64,000 bases of DNA from CAVSWT01 sp963782985 (GTDB lineage: Bacteria > Bacteroidota > Ignavibacteria > Ignavibacteriales > Ignavibacteriaceae), in contig CAWALU010000002.1 of assembly GCA_963782985.1 (NCBI GenBank), forward strand, positions 186,001-250,000, read 5' to 3'. The notes beneath the pieces are model-generated. The model saw nothing but the letters and a program-made list of their open reading frames with translations, did not search any database and had not been told where the DNA came from. The translations under genes and the position numbers were made by a program. Shown here piece by piece: positions 1 to 8,740 of the stretch; position 1 is the stretch's first letter; each line of letters opens with the position of its first letter.

Positions 1-255
1 AGCATCGGAAGAAAATCTAATCGTAAAACTAAAAAAGAACAGTACTATGAGTATTTTGAAAAAGTTGATTACGAAGATTTTAATCAGGACAATAAAGCTT
101 TGCGACCCGGCAGCAGAGTAATGCATGATAAATTTGGTCTTGGAAAAGTAACGGCTGTTACAGGCGCAAGCGAAATGCAAAAAGCCACTGTTGTTTTTGA
201 GGGAAACAATGTTAAGCAGTTAATGCTAAAATTTGCAAAGCTAAAAGTACTATAA
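1..255 (+). CDS. UvrD/PcrA-type DNA helicase, C-terminal end (partial)
   Basis: Only the last 84 codons are in the window; the gene begins before base 1. The visible part is a charged linker followed by a small domain with PGSRVMHDKFGLGKV and ending in a basic/hydrophobic strand (LMLKFAKLKVL). This is the C-terminal Tudor-like domain of UvrD/PcrA superfamily 1 helicases, which binds RNA polymerase or other partners. The family unwinds DNA in nucleotide-excision and mismatch repair. The motor motifs are outside the window, so UvrD, PcrA and a close paralogue cannot be told apart. Confidence 0.75.
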   Translation, partial: SIGRKSNRKTKKEQYYEYFEKVDYEDFNQDNKALRPGSRVMHDKFGLGKVTAVTGASEMQKATVVFEGNNVKQLMLKFAKLKVL

Positions 256-356
256 AAAAAATCCCAATTTATATTTTGAATTTAAGTTTCTATTCAAATA
301 AATTAATCGATAGGTTAAGTGAGAATTAAAATAAAGTATTCAGGAGAAAAGATTAT

Positions 357-1736
357 ATGTCAATTGCCCCAAAAAAATTAGCCATCTTAGTTGGCGGCGG
401 ACCGGCGCCGGGAATAAACAGCGTTATAGGCGCTGCAACCATTCGCGCTGCGCTTGAAGGCGTGGACGTAATTGGAATTAAAGACGGTTTTAAATGGATA
501 ATGCAAGGCGACATTTCACATACAAAGGAATTAAATATTCACAACGTTAGCCGTATCCATTTTAGAGGCGGCTCGTATATTGGCATCGCAAGAAATAATC
601 CTACAAAAGATAAAAAACATCTTGAGAGTACTGTTACTTCGTTGCTAAGATTAAACGTTGACAAACTAATTACAATCGGCGGCGATGATACGGCATTCAG
701 CGCGCTTAAAGTTGAAGAAATGGCTGCGGGCAGAATTAAAGTTGTACATGTTCCCAAAACAATTGATAACGATTTAGACTTGCCTCATGGAATTCCTACT
801 TTCGGATTTCAAACTGCGCGGCACATAGGCGTTGAGGTTGTAAAAAATCTTATGGTAGATGCGCAAACAACTTCGCGTTGGTACTTTGTGGTTTCTATGG
901 GAAGAAAAGCCGGTCATCTTGCTTTAGGAATTGGAAAGGCTACTGGAGCTACTCTAACATTAATCCCGGAAGAATTTAATAAATCGGTAATTAGTTTTTC
1001 GCAGATTGTTGATGTTTTAGTCGGCGCAATAATAAAGCGTTTAAGTTACGGTAGAACCGACGGCGTGGCGATTTTAGCCGAGGGTTTAGTCGAGCATTTA
1101 GATCCAAAGGATATGGAGAAGCTGGTAAATATTGAAAGAGACGCTCATGATAATATCAGAATTGCTGAAATAAATTTTGGCGAAATATTAAAATATAAAG
1201 TTCAGGAGAGATTAAAAGATTTTAATCTTAAAGCAACCATAGTCGCTAAAAATATTGGCTATGAATTGCGGTGCGCCGATCCTATCCCTTACGATATGGA
1301 ATATACAAGAGATCTTGGTTTTTCAGCGGCGCAATTTATTCTTACCGGGGGCAATGCAGCTATGGTTTCAATTCAAAATGGTCATTTCGTTCCGATGTTT
1401 TTTAAAGACATTATTGATCCGCAAACTAAAAAAACAAAAGTACGAATGGTTGACCCCTGCTCTGAATCATTTTACATCGCCAGAAGATATATGCTTCGTT
1501 TAAATAAAGCTGATTTTGAAGATCCGCACGAACTTGCCAAATATGCCGCCACTTGCGGAATTTCTTTGGAAGAATTTAGAAAGCAATTTTATTATTTAAT
1601 TGAAAATGATTTGATGTATAAAAATTTAGAGGATGGAAGTTTTAAATTAGCGGCAAGCGAAACAAATGAAGGTTTTAAACCGGCTGATAAATCTGAAATT
1701 AATGAGGAAGATAATAATAATTTAATACATCATTAG
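357..1736 (+). CDS. pfp: Phosphofructokinase, probably pyrophosphate-dependent
   Basis: Interconverts fructose-6-phosphate and fructose-1,6-bisphosphate in cytosolic glycolysis. The 459-residue protein has the PFK phosphate-binding loop (GGGPAPGINSVIG, about 13-25), GGDDT at 108-112 and PKTIDND at 133-139, and MGRKAGHLALG near 181. In ATP-PFKs the second Asp of GGDD and the Lys before TIDND are both Gly; Asp and Lys at these sites are the established signature of the PPi-dependent enzymes. I therefore infer PPi as phosphoryl donor and a reversible reaction. The start at 357 has an AGGAG site 7 bases upstream. The gene stands alone and is closed by an intrinsic terminator at 1781. The exact subfamily is uncertain. 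Confidence 0.88.
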   Translation: MSIAPKKLAILVGGGPAPGINSVIGAATIRAALEGVDVIGIKDGFKWIMQGDISHTKELNIHNVSRIHFRGGSYIGIARNNPTKDKKHLESTVTSLLRLNVDKLITIGGDDTAFSALKVEEMAAGRIKVVHVPKTIDNDLDLPHGIPTFGFQTARHIGVEVVKNLMVDAQTTSRWYFVVSMGRKAGHLALGIGKATGATLTLIPEEFNKSVISFSQIVDVLVGAIIKRLSYGRTDGVAILAEGLVEHLDPKDMEKLVNIERDAHDNIRIAEINFGEILKYKVQERLKDFNLKATIVAKNIGYELRCADPIPYDMEYTRDLGFSAAQFILTGGNAAMVSIQNGHFVPMFFKDIIDPQTKKTKVRMVDPCSESFYIARRYMLRLNKADFEDPHELAKYAATCGISLEEFRKQFYYLIENDLMYKNLEDGSFKLAASETNEGFKPADKSEINEEDNNNLIHH

Positions 1737-1780
1737 TAGGCATTTAATTTAACAAGTTCACAAAAGATATAATAAAATTA

Positions 1781-1814
1781 TAGGAATTTGATTTTTTCAA
1801 ATTCCTATTTTTTT
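1781..1814 (+). terminator. Intrinsic terminator after the phosphofructokinase gene
   Basis: A perfect 11-bp stem (TAGGAATTTGA at 1781-1791, TCAAATTCCTA at 1797-1807) with a five-T loop is followed by seven T. It lies 45 bases after the stop codon. A second perfect AT-rich stem (1836-1844 with 1847-1855) lies between it and proC but has no T run. Confidence 0.75.
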
Positions 1815-1882
1815 GCGCTTCAACTTTGTGTTATGGAATTTGATAAATCAAATTCTTACGATAAATAAAATCTTACATAAAG

Positions 1883-2698
1883 TTAATCCTCAATCTTATA
1901 AAGCTTAGCTGCTTTATCCGCCGAAGTAACAATACCTCTAATTAATGCCGAACTAAATCCGTTGTGTTCCATTTGATTTAATCCTGAAATTGTGCAGCCG
2001 CGGGGAGTGGTAACTTTATCAACCTCGCTTTCAGGATGAGCGCCGGCGGTTAATAATAAAGCCGCCGCGCCTTTGGCAGTCTGCGCCGCCATCAACAACG
2101 AATCTTCAGAATGAAAACCAATTTCAATTCCACCTTGAGAAGCGGCTCTTACGGCGCGCAAGAAAAATGCAATTCCGCACGCGCATAAAGCTGTTGCGGG
2201 AACCATTAACTCTTCCTCAATCACTAAAGTTTTTCCAACTGAATCAAAAATTTGTTTTGAAATTGTTAGCGCTTCATTAGATTTTATTTCTGATGACAAA
2301 CACGTCATCGATTCTTGAATCGCGATTGCTGTATTCGGCATTGCTCTAACCACTGAAATATTTTTTCCTATTTGTTCTTTAATGGCTTTTATGCTTGCGC
2401 CGGATATTACGGAAATTATAATATGTTTTTCAGTTACTTCATTTTTTATTTCTAATAAAAGTTCGTCGAGCTGCTTAGGTTGAACGGCTAAAATTATTAT
2501 AGTCGCATTTTTAACCGCTTCAATATTATTTGAAGTAATTTTAAATCCTTTCGATTTATAATCTTTTAAATACTCAATGTGTTTTCGCGTAATGTAAATA
2601 TTATTTGCTGGAAACAATTTTGAGTTTAACAAACCGTTTGCAATTGATAACCCAATGTTCCCGCCGCCAATTATAGCGGCATATTTATGACCTTTCAT
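1883..2698 (-). CDS. proC: Pyrroline-5-carboxylate reductase
   Basis: Catalyses the last step of proline synthesis, NAD(P)H-dependent reduction of pyrroline-5-carboxylate. The 271-residue length is normal for the family. The N-terminal Rossmann motif is AAIIGGGNIGLSIANGL (about 7-23). The family's SVISGASI and VRAMPNTA stretches are present, and the C-terminal half holds the dimerisation segment with the conserved VTTPRGCTISGL motif. It is the last gene of the thr operon, 11 bases after thrC, so proline synthesis would be co-transcribed with threonine synthesis. That is an unusual placement, but the protein itself looks intact. Confidence 0.93.
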   Translation of the reverse strand: MKGHKYAAIIGGGNIGLSIANGLLNSKLFPANNIYITRKHIEYLKDYKSKGFKITSNNIEAVKNATIIILAVQPKQLDELLLEIKNEVTEKHIIISVISGASIKAIKEQIGKNISVVRAMPNTAIAIQESMTCLSSEIKSNEALTISKQIFDSVGKTLVIEEELMVPATALCACGIAFFLRAVRAASQGGIEIGFHSEDSLLMAAQTAKGAAALLLTAGAHPESEVDKVTTPRGCTISGLNQMEHNGFSSALIRGIVTSADKAAKLYKIED

Positions 2699-2709
2699 TG
2701 TTTCCTCTT

Positions 2710-4008
2710 TTAATTTTGGTGTAATAAAAATTCTTTAAAATCTTCAAATTTATTCGACATACTGATTGATTGCTTTTTCTTCTGCATACATTTTTCTAAT
2801 TCATTTGGAAGAACCAAATTAATATTTAAAGTATCATCAACTATATTTTTAAATTTTGCGGGATGAGCTGTTTCTAAAATTATTCCTATATAATCGTCAA
2901 TGTAATCTTTATAAAAATTAGTTAAGCCGAGATAGCCTACCGCTCCATGCGGATCAATTACATAATCGTATTTTAACTTTACTTCTTTCATCGCCGCTTC
3001 TGTTTTAAAATCCGCAAAGCTATAACTTTTAATTAAAGTTTTTATAGAATTAATATCTTCATCAAAAAAATCATACACTCTAAAAAAATTACTTGGATTG
3101 CCAACGTCCATTGCATTTGAAATTGTTTTAACCGAAGGTTTCGGCTCAAATTTTCCCGAGGATAAATAATGTGTAAATACATTATTAGAATTAACAGAAG
3201 CGACAAAATGATTTACCGGCAGCCCCATTTTATATGCAAACAATCCGCCTGTTAAATTTCCAAAATTTCCGCTGGGAACACTAAAAACTATTTTTTTATT
3301 TTTGTTTTTTAATTGAGCATAAGCTGATATGTAATAAAATGATTGTGGAATTAGACGCGCAATGTTTATTGAATTTGCGGATGAAAGAGTCAATCGCGCT
3401 TTCAATTCATCATCTCTAAAAGCAGCTTTAACTAAGTATTGACAGTCGTCAAAATTGCCGTCAACTTCAAGCGCCTTAACATTGCCGCCGAGCGTAGTTA
3501 ATTGCTGGTCCTGAATTTTACTCACTTTATTTTTTGGATAAAGAAGTATAACATCTATTCCTTCACTATTAAAAAAACCATTTGCAACAGCGCTGCCTGT
3601 GTCCCCGGAAGTAGCCGTTAAAATGGTAATTTTATTTTTTTTATTTAGATGAGAAAGAATATTTGCCATAAACCTTGCGCCGAAATCTTTAAATGCTAAG
3701 GTTGGTCCGTGAAATAATTCAAGAATATATTTTGAATCATCTAATTGAATTAAGGGGGCGTCAAAATTAATCGAATTATTAATGATAGTTTGTAATTCAC
3801 TATCACTATACTCATCATCTAAAAAAAGCTTAGTAACATTAAAACCAATTTGTCTGATATTATACTTGCTTATATTATCCCAAAATTCATTTGGCAATGA
3901 TGGTATTAATTCAGGCATAAACAAGCCGCCGTCATCGGCAATGCCTTTTAACACAGCTTCTTTAAATGAAACCGGATTTGATTTTTTATTTGAACTGTAA
4001 AATTTCAT
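2710..4008 (-). CDS. thrC: Threonine synthase
   Basis: PLP enzyme converting O-phosphohomoserine to threonine, the final pathway step. About 432 residues from the chosen start. The protein begins with the family's MKFYSS pattern, has GGLFMPE near residue 30 and the PLP lysine in LAFKDFGARFM, followed by the TATSGDTGSA phosphate-binding segment. I chose the ATG at 4008, one base after the thrB stop. A TTG ten codons upstream (4038) would also stay open but would overlap thrB by 29 bases and lacks the family N-terminus. Translation is probably coupled to thrB. Fourth gene of the thr operon. Confidence 0.93.
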   Translation of the reverse strand: MKFYSSNKKSNPVSFKEAVLKGIADDGGLFMPELIPSLPNEFWDNISKYNIRQIGFNVTKLFLDDEYSDSELQTIINNSINFDAPLIQLDDSKYILELFHGPTLAFKDFGARFMANILSHLNKKNKITILTATSGDTGSAVANGFFNSEGIDVILLYPKNKVSKIQDQQLTTLGGNVKALEVDGNFDDCQYLVKAAFRDDELKARLTLSSANSINIARLIPQSFYYISAYAQLKNKNKKIVFSVPSGNFGNLTGGLFAYKMGLPVNHFVASVNSNNVFTHYLSSGKFEPKPSVKTISNAMDVGNPSNFFRVYDFFDEDINSIKTLIKSYSFADFKTEAAMKEVKLKYDYVIDPHGAVGYLGLTNFYKDYIDDYIGIILETAHPAKFKNIVDDTLNINLVLPNELEKCMQKKKQSISMSNKFEDFKEFLLHQN

Positions 4009-4009
4009 T

Positions 4010-4951
4010 TTATTTTTGGTGAATAACTCTCGGTCCAATTTGATTTATTTTTGAAATATATAAATCGCTTTCAATTCCTATTTCATCTAATACGTTTTTC
4101 ATTTCCTTGCCGAGTTTATAAGCGATCTTTTTGGAATCGCTTAACGCAAAAATAGACGGGCCCGAACCGGAAATGCTGCAGCCTAAAGCTCCCGCATCCA
4201 AAGCAATTTGTTTTACTCGATCAAAGCCGGGGATGAGTATAGAGCGCACGGGTTCAATAATTACATCTTGAAGCGAGCGCCCGATTAATTTGTAATCTTT
4301 ATTAATCAGTCCTGCTACCAGCGCCGCAACATTTCCCCATTGCTGCACGGCGTCAGAAAGCAAAATTTGTTTCTTTAAAACTTTTCGGGTGTCCGCGGTG
4401 TTTATTTCAATTTCGGGATGCACAATTGTACAATAAAGATTTTTAGGAACATCAATATTAATCACGTCAAGAGGATTAAGGCTTCGAACAATTATAAATC
4501 CGCCGAACAAAGATGCGGAAACATTATCAGCATGAGGCGTTCCGCCGCAGGTTAGCTTTTCACCTTCCAGCGCAAAAGGAAGAAGCTCATTTTTTGTTAA
4601 AGGTTTTCCGAGAACTTCATTTAAAGCAAACACTGCGGCAACAGCGCTGGCTGCGCTTGAACCTAGCCCGCTGCCCAGCGGCATTTTTTTATGAATTTCA
4701 ATTTCAATTCCCTTTGATAAATTTAAATGATCAGCTAAAGCTTTTAAAGCAACGCCGGCGGTATTTTCATTTATAGATTTTGGAAGTCGTCCATTATCTC
4801 CTGTTATTTTTGAAATTTTTATATCGCGTTTCTCATTCAATCTTAAAATTAATTCATCTCCGGGCGATTCAATTGCAAATCCCATAATATCAAAGCCGCA
4901 GCTAACATTTGTAACTGAAGCGGGAGCGAAAACTTTAATTTCTTTTTTCAT
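4010..4951 (-). CDS. thrB: Homoserine kinase
   Basis: GHMP-family kinase that phosphorylates L-homoserine with ATP. The 313-residue protein has the GHMP ATP loop PLGSGLGSSAASAVAA (about 92-107), an N-terminal APASVTNVSCGFD segment shared by homoserine kinases, and the C-terminal GCSISGSGPSIFAL motif. It starts 8 bases after asd and ends one base before thrC, so the three genes form a tight translational block. Nothing is missing in the active-site motifs. Confidence 0.93.
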   Translation of the reverse strand: MKKEIKVFAPASVTNVSCGFDIMGFAIESPGDELILRLNEKRDIKISKITGDNGRLPKSINENTAGVALKALADHLNLSKGIEIEIHKKMPLGSGLGSSAASAVAAVFALNEVLGKPLTKNELLPFALEGEKLTCGGTPHADNVSASLFGGFIIVRSLNPLDVINIDVPKNLYCTIVHPEIEINTADTRKVLKKQILLSDAVQQWGNVAALVAGLINKDYKLIGRSLQDVIIEPVRSILIPGFDRVKQIALDAGALGCSISGSGPSIFALSDSKKIAYKLGKEMKNVLDEIGIESDLYISKINQIGPRVIHQK

Positions 4952-4959
4952 TAAAAATT

Positions 4960-6015
4960 CTAATTAAACTTAAAATAGTCTTGCGCTTTTAAAAGTTCGG
5001 CGCAGAGTATAGCTCCGCCGGCGGCTCCTCGATTTGTATTGTGCGAAAGTATTACAAACTTGTAATCGAACAATGAATCTTCACGCAGCCTTCCGATTGA
5101 AACCGCCATTCCTTTATCAATATTTCTGTGAATTCGCGGCTGAGGATATTTATCTTCTTCAAAATAATAAATTGGTTTTAGTGGAGCCGTCGGCAAATTT
5201 AATTTTTGAGGTTCGCTTTTAAATTCATTCCAAACTTTTTTTATTTCTTCAATTGAAGTTTTTTTTCTCAATTTTACTTGAACGCATTCAAGATGTCCAT
5301 CAACAACTGCAACTCGATTGCACTGTGCGCTGATTTTAAAATTTATGTTATCAATTTTATTTGAGTTTAATTTTCCTAAAATCTTTAGCGGCTCAGTTTC
5401 AAGTTTCGGCTCTTCGCCTGAAATATACGGGATAACATTATCAATTATATCTAAGCTGGAAACTCCCGGATAGCCAGCGCCGGACAACGCTTGCATAGTT
5501 ACAACATTAACCGCTTCCAATCCAAAATTATCTAACAAAGGTTTAAGAGCTAACACCATTCCGATAGTAGAACAATTTGGATTTGTAACAATACATCCGC
5601 CATTAAATTTTTGATGCTTTACTAATTGAAGATGTTCGGAATTTATTTCTGGAACCAGCAGCGGAACATCAGAGTCCATACGATGATTTTTAGAATTTGA
5701 AACAACAACATATCCGGCATTCGCAAAATTTATTTCAACTTCTCCTGCAATGCTTGAATCCAATCCTGAAAAAACTAATTTACAATCAAGATTCGGTTCG
5801 CAGTTTTTAACAATTAAATCTGCAACAGATTTAGGAAGGGGAGAGGTTAAAATCCAATTTACAGCCTCTTTGTATTTTTTCCCTGAAGATCTTTCCGAAG
5901 CTGCAACTTCTGTAATTTCAAACCAAGGATGATTTGACAACAGCTCAATAAACTTTTGTCCGACGCTTCCGGTAGCGCCAAGAATTCCAACTTTAATTTT
6001 TTTATCGGAGTTCAT
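4960..6015 (-). CDS. asd: Aspartate-semialdehyde dehydrogenase
   Basis: Makes aspartate-4-semialdehyde from aspartyl phosphate with NADPH, the branch point feeding both the threonine and lysine pathways. The 351 residues show GILGATGSVGQKFIELL at the N-terminus, the catalytic cysteine in VTNPNCSTIG (about 143-152) and the C-terminal PRIHRNIDKG segment. The sequence style, with ALSGAGYPGV after the Cys, is that of the archaeal/fungal subfamily rather than the E. coli type. It lies 29 bases after thrA. It is the only asd in the window, so the lysine operon probably depends on this copy. Confidence 0.93.
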   Translation of the reverse strand: MNSDKKIKVGILGATGSVGQKFIELLSNHPWFEITEVAASERSSGKKYKEAVNWILTSPLPKSVADLIVKNCEPNLDCKLVFSGLDSSIAGEVEINFANAGYVVVSNSKNHRMDSDVPLLVPEINSEHLQLVKHQKFNGGCIVTNPNCSTIGMVLALKPLLDNFGLEAVNVVTMQALSGAGYPGVSSLDIIDNVIPYISGEEPKLETEPLKILGKLNSNKIDNINFKISAQCNRVAVVDGHLECVQVKLRKKTSIEEIKKVWNEFKSEPQKLNLPTAPLKPIYYFEEDKYPQPRIHRNIDKGMAVSIGRLREDSLFDYKFVILSHNTNRGAAGGAILCAELLKAQDYFKFN

Positions 6016-6044
6016 TTAATTCTTCCTTAAAAATAATTTTAAAA

Positions 6045-8501
6045 TTAATTTGCGTACTGAGACGCTCGAATAATATCAGAGAAAACTCCGGCGGCGGTAA
6101 CCTCTGCGCCTGCGCCCGGACCCTTCACGACAACAGGTCTATTTAAAGAATAAGAGGTTGTGAAAGCAATAATATTATCACTTTCTTGCAGCGAATAGAA
6201 TGGATGTTTTGCATCAACTTCTTGAAGGGAAACTTTTGCTTTCCCTTTTTCCAGCCGGGCAATATAGCGCAGCGCTTTAGAATTATTTTTAGCTTGGTCG
6301 GCTCTGGCTTTAAATTGTGAATCATATTTTTTTAATTGAATAAAAAAATCATCAATTGATTTTGCTTTTCGCGCGCCTTCGGGAACAAGATTTTCAACTT
6401 GAATATCTTTTAACTCTAAAGATAGCCCCAACTCGCGCGCTAATATTAATAATTTTCTTGCAACGTCTAAACCATTTAAATCCTCGCGCGGGTCAGGCTC
6501 GGTGTAGCCCTTTTCGCGCGCTTCCTTCACAACTTCGCTGAATGGTTTTTCGCCGTTATAAGAATTAAAAATAAAACTTAAAGTTCCCGATAAGACTCCT
6601 TCTATTTTTGTAACAATATCTCCGGTTGAAACTAAATCTTTTAAAGTATTGATAACCGGAAGTCCCGCGCCGACATTAGTCTCATATAAAAATTTTACGT
6701 TGTGTTTATTTGCCGATTCTCTTAAAGCGAGATAATTTTTATAACTTGAAGAGTTAGCTTTTTTATTTGGAGTTACAATGGAGATATTGGAATTTAAAAT
6801 ATCAAAATATTTTTCAACTACTTCATCGGCGGCTGTGCAGTCAACAAAAACGCTATTTGGTAAATTCAAACTTCTCATATCATCAATAAAATTTATTAAT
6901 TTTGTTTTGTGCGATGAAGACATCAAATCGTTTATCCAATTTTCAGGTTTAATTCCTTCAGAGTTAATCAGCATTTTGCGGCTGTTGGCAAGCCCGATAA
7001 TTTTAATTCCGATTCCAAATTCTTTTGCGAGAAAATTTGTTTGGTTATGAATTTGTTTAAGTAATGTCCCGCCGATTAAACCTGTTCCCACCAAAAAAAG
7101 ATTAATAGTTTTTTCTTTTGATAAGAAAAGGCTGTCGTGCAAGGCATTCAGAGCCTTGCTTTCATCAGCATTGGAAATGACCATTGAAATATTTAATTCA
7201 GATGAGCCTTGCGCAATGGCGGAAATGTTAATTCCGTTTCTTCCCAGAGCTTGAAAGATCCTGCCGGAAATTCCATGAGTCTTTCGCATATTCTCGCCGA
7301 CAACCGCGATGATAGATAAGTTATTTTCAATTGAAATTTCATTTACTTGCTTCTTTAATATTTCATATTGAAGTTCTTCAGTAATAGAATTTTTTGCAGA
7401 CTCGGCAAATTGGGGAAGGATAGCAAGACAAAGTGAATGTTCGGATGAAGCCTGAGTAATCATTATTACATTTATTTTTTTTACAGATAGCGCTTTAAAA
7501 ATTCTTTCGGCAATTCCCGCAACGCCCACCATTCCGCTTCCTTCAACGCGCAGCAGCGAAATATTATCAATAGATGAAAACGCTTTTACGGAAAATTTAT
7601 TTTCTTCAATCCGCTTGCTTATAATAGTTCCTTTAAATTCACGGTTGAAAGTATTTTTTATAACGATGGGAATATTTTTATCAAGCGCCGGCTGCATTGT
7701 TGGCGGATGAATAACTTTTGCCCCGAAGTGCGAAAGTTCCATTGCCTCTACATACGATAATCTTTTTATTGAAAAAGCATTTTTAACTTTTCTCGGATCG
7801 GCGGTCATAACTCCGTCAACGTCAGTCCAAATTTGTATTTCTTTTACATTCAAAGCCGCGCCAAATATTGAAGCCGAATAATCGCTGCCGCCTCTGCCCA
7901 GTGTAGTTGTTTCATTATTTAAAGTTGAAGAAATAAAGCCTGTGATGATTTGAGTTTTAGTATGAGTTTTAAAATATGATTTTATGTTTTTGTAAGTCAG
8001 TTCAAAAATAATTTTTGCATTGCCGAAAGTGTTATCGGTTTTTATTACTTCTCTGCTGTCAAGAAATTCACATTCTATATTTCTGCCAATCAAAGCTTCG
8101 GAAATAATGTAAGCGGAAAGCCGTTCGCCAAAGCTGGCGACATAATCGTTTATTTTTGGAGAGAGTTCTTTAATTAACGAAAGCCCGTGCAGCACGTCTT
8201 CCAATTCATTAAATCTTAATTTTAAATTTCCTAAAATTTTACTTTGATGTTTAACTGAAACTAATTCTCTAACGATATTTAAATGCAAATTTTCTAAAAT
8301 TTTTAATTCATCAGTATAGGCGCTATTGCCCTCAGCGGCGGCGGAACTTAAAAATAAAAGTTTGTCAGTAACTCCCTGGAACGCTGAAAAAATTACTGCG
8401 ATAGATTTATTTTCAGTTAAAGAATCAGTTATAATTTTTATTACATCTTCGATCCTTTTGGAATTTGCAACTGAAGAACCGCCGAACTTTAGAACTTTCA
8501 T
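6045..8501 (-). CDS. thrA: Bifunctional aspartokinase/homoserine dehydrogenase
   Basis: Carries out the first and third steps of threonine synthesis. The 818-residue length matches the ThrA/MetL fusion family. The aspartokinase part (about 1-300) opens with KFGGSSVAN and has the TTLGRGGSD motif. A pair of ACT-like regulatory segments follows (about 310-460). The homoserine dehydrogenase part (about 465-818) has the Rossmann motif LVGTGLIGG and the GVLSGTLSFIFN signature. The start at 8501 has GAGGA 6 bases upstream and lies directly behind the attenuator terminator. A separate monofunctional aspartokinase (lysC) lies in the neighbouring operon, so aspartate flux is committed by two enzymes under separate leaders. 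Confidence 0.95.
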   Translation of the reverse strand: MKVLKFGGSSVANSKRIEDVIKIITDSLTENKSIAVIFSAFQGVTDKLLFLSSAAAEGNSAYTDELKILENLHLNIVRELVSVKHQSKILGNLKLRFNELEDVLHGLSLIKELSPKINDYVASFGERLSAYIISEALIGRNIECEFLDSREVIKTDNTFGNAKIIFELTYKNIKSYFKTHTKTQIITGFISSTLNNETTTLGRGGSDYSASIFGAALNVKEIQIWTDVDGVMTADPRKVKNAFSIKRLSYVEAMELSHFGAKVIHPPTMQPALDKNIPIVIKNTFNREFKGTIISKRIEENKFSVKAFSSIDNISLLRVEGSGMVGVAGIAERIFKALSVKKINVIMITQASSEHSLCLAILPQFAESAKNSITEELQYEILKKQVNEISIENNLSIIAVVGENMRKTHGISGRIFQALGRNGINISAIAQGSSELNISMVISNADESKALNALHDSLFLSKEKTINLFLVGTGLIGGTLLKQIHNQTNFLAKEFGIGIKIIGLANSRKMLINSEGIKPENWINDLMSSSHKTKLINFIDDMRSLNLPNSVFVDCTAADEVVEKYFDILNSNISIVTPNKKANSSSYKNYLALRESANKHNVKFLYETNVGAGLPVINTLKDLVSTGDIVTKIEGVLSGTLSFIFNSYNGEKPFSEVVKEAREKGYTEPDPREDLNGLDVARKLLILARELGLSLELKDIQVENLVPEGARKAKSIDDFFIQLKKYDSQFKARADQAKNNSKALRYIARLEKGKAKVSLQEVDAKHPFYSLQESDNIIAFTTSYSLNRPVVVKGPGAGAEVTAAGVFSDIIRASQYAN

Positions 8502-8523
8502 TTTATCCTCAAAAAAAATAGGT

Positions 8524-8559
8524 AAAAAAAAACCGGCTCATTTTACTGAAGCCGGTTTT
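8524..8559 (-). terminator. Attenuator terminator of the thr operon
   Basis: Reading the minus strand, AAAACCGGCT (8550-8559) pairs perfectly with AGCCGGTTTT (8529-8538), followed by a run of nine T. It ends 22 bases before thrA and 31 bases after the leader ORF stop. Its 5' arm can instead pair with the end of the leader ORF (8583-8594): 11 pairs with one bulged base. These pairings are mutually exclusive, as in an antiterminator. Confidence 0.85.
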
Positions 8560-8590
8560 ATTAAGTTAAAAAATTACATACTACCGTGCT

Positions 8591-8650
8591 TCAGCCTCCG
8601 GGCTTAGGTGTGGGGGTTCCGGTTGTTGCGCACATGTTTTGCTTATACAT
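8591..8650 (-). CDS. thrL: Putative thr operon leader peptide (Thr-rich, 19 aa)
   Basis: A 19-codon ORF starting at ATG 8648-8650 and ending in TGA. Residues 8-15 read ATTGTPTP, so four of seven consecutive codons (9, 10, 12, 14) are Thr; the ORF ends KPGG. An AAGG lies about 10 bases upstream of the start. The stop codon lies inside the segment that can pair with the terminator's 5' arm. A ribosome that finishes the peptide would mask that segment and allow termination; one stalled at the Thr codons would leave it free. The function is inferred from position and codon content; the gene is too short for homology. Confidence 0.8.
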   Translation of the reverse strand: MYKQNMCATTGTPTPKPGG

Positions 8651-8699
8651 AATTTTTTAACCTTGAATAAAAAACTCGATTAAAATTATTTCTTGGAGA

Positions 8700-8730
8700 C
8701 AAACGTAATATTAAAAATTTGATTTGTCAA
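8700..8730 (-). promoter_or_regulatory. Promoter of the thr operon
   Basis: On the minus strand, TTGACA (8725-8730), a 17-base spacer and TACGTTTG (8700-8707). The -10 box matches the Bacteroidota consensus TAnnTTTG exactly, with a perfect sigma-70-like -35. It lies 49 bases before the leader ORF. Confidence 0.75.
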
Positions 8731-8740
8731 CTTACATTTA

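Noticed and set aside
4009..4038. TTG at 4038 as the thrC start
   Set aside because: ATG at 4008 gives the family N-terminus MKFYSS and sits one base after the thrB stop. The TTG extension adds ten residues without homology.
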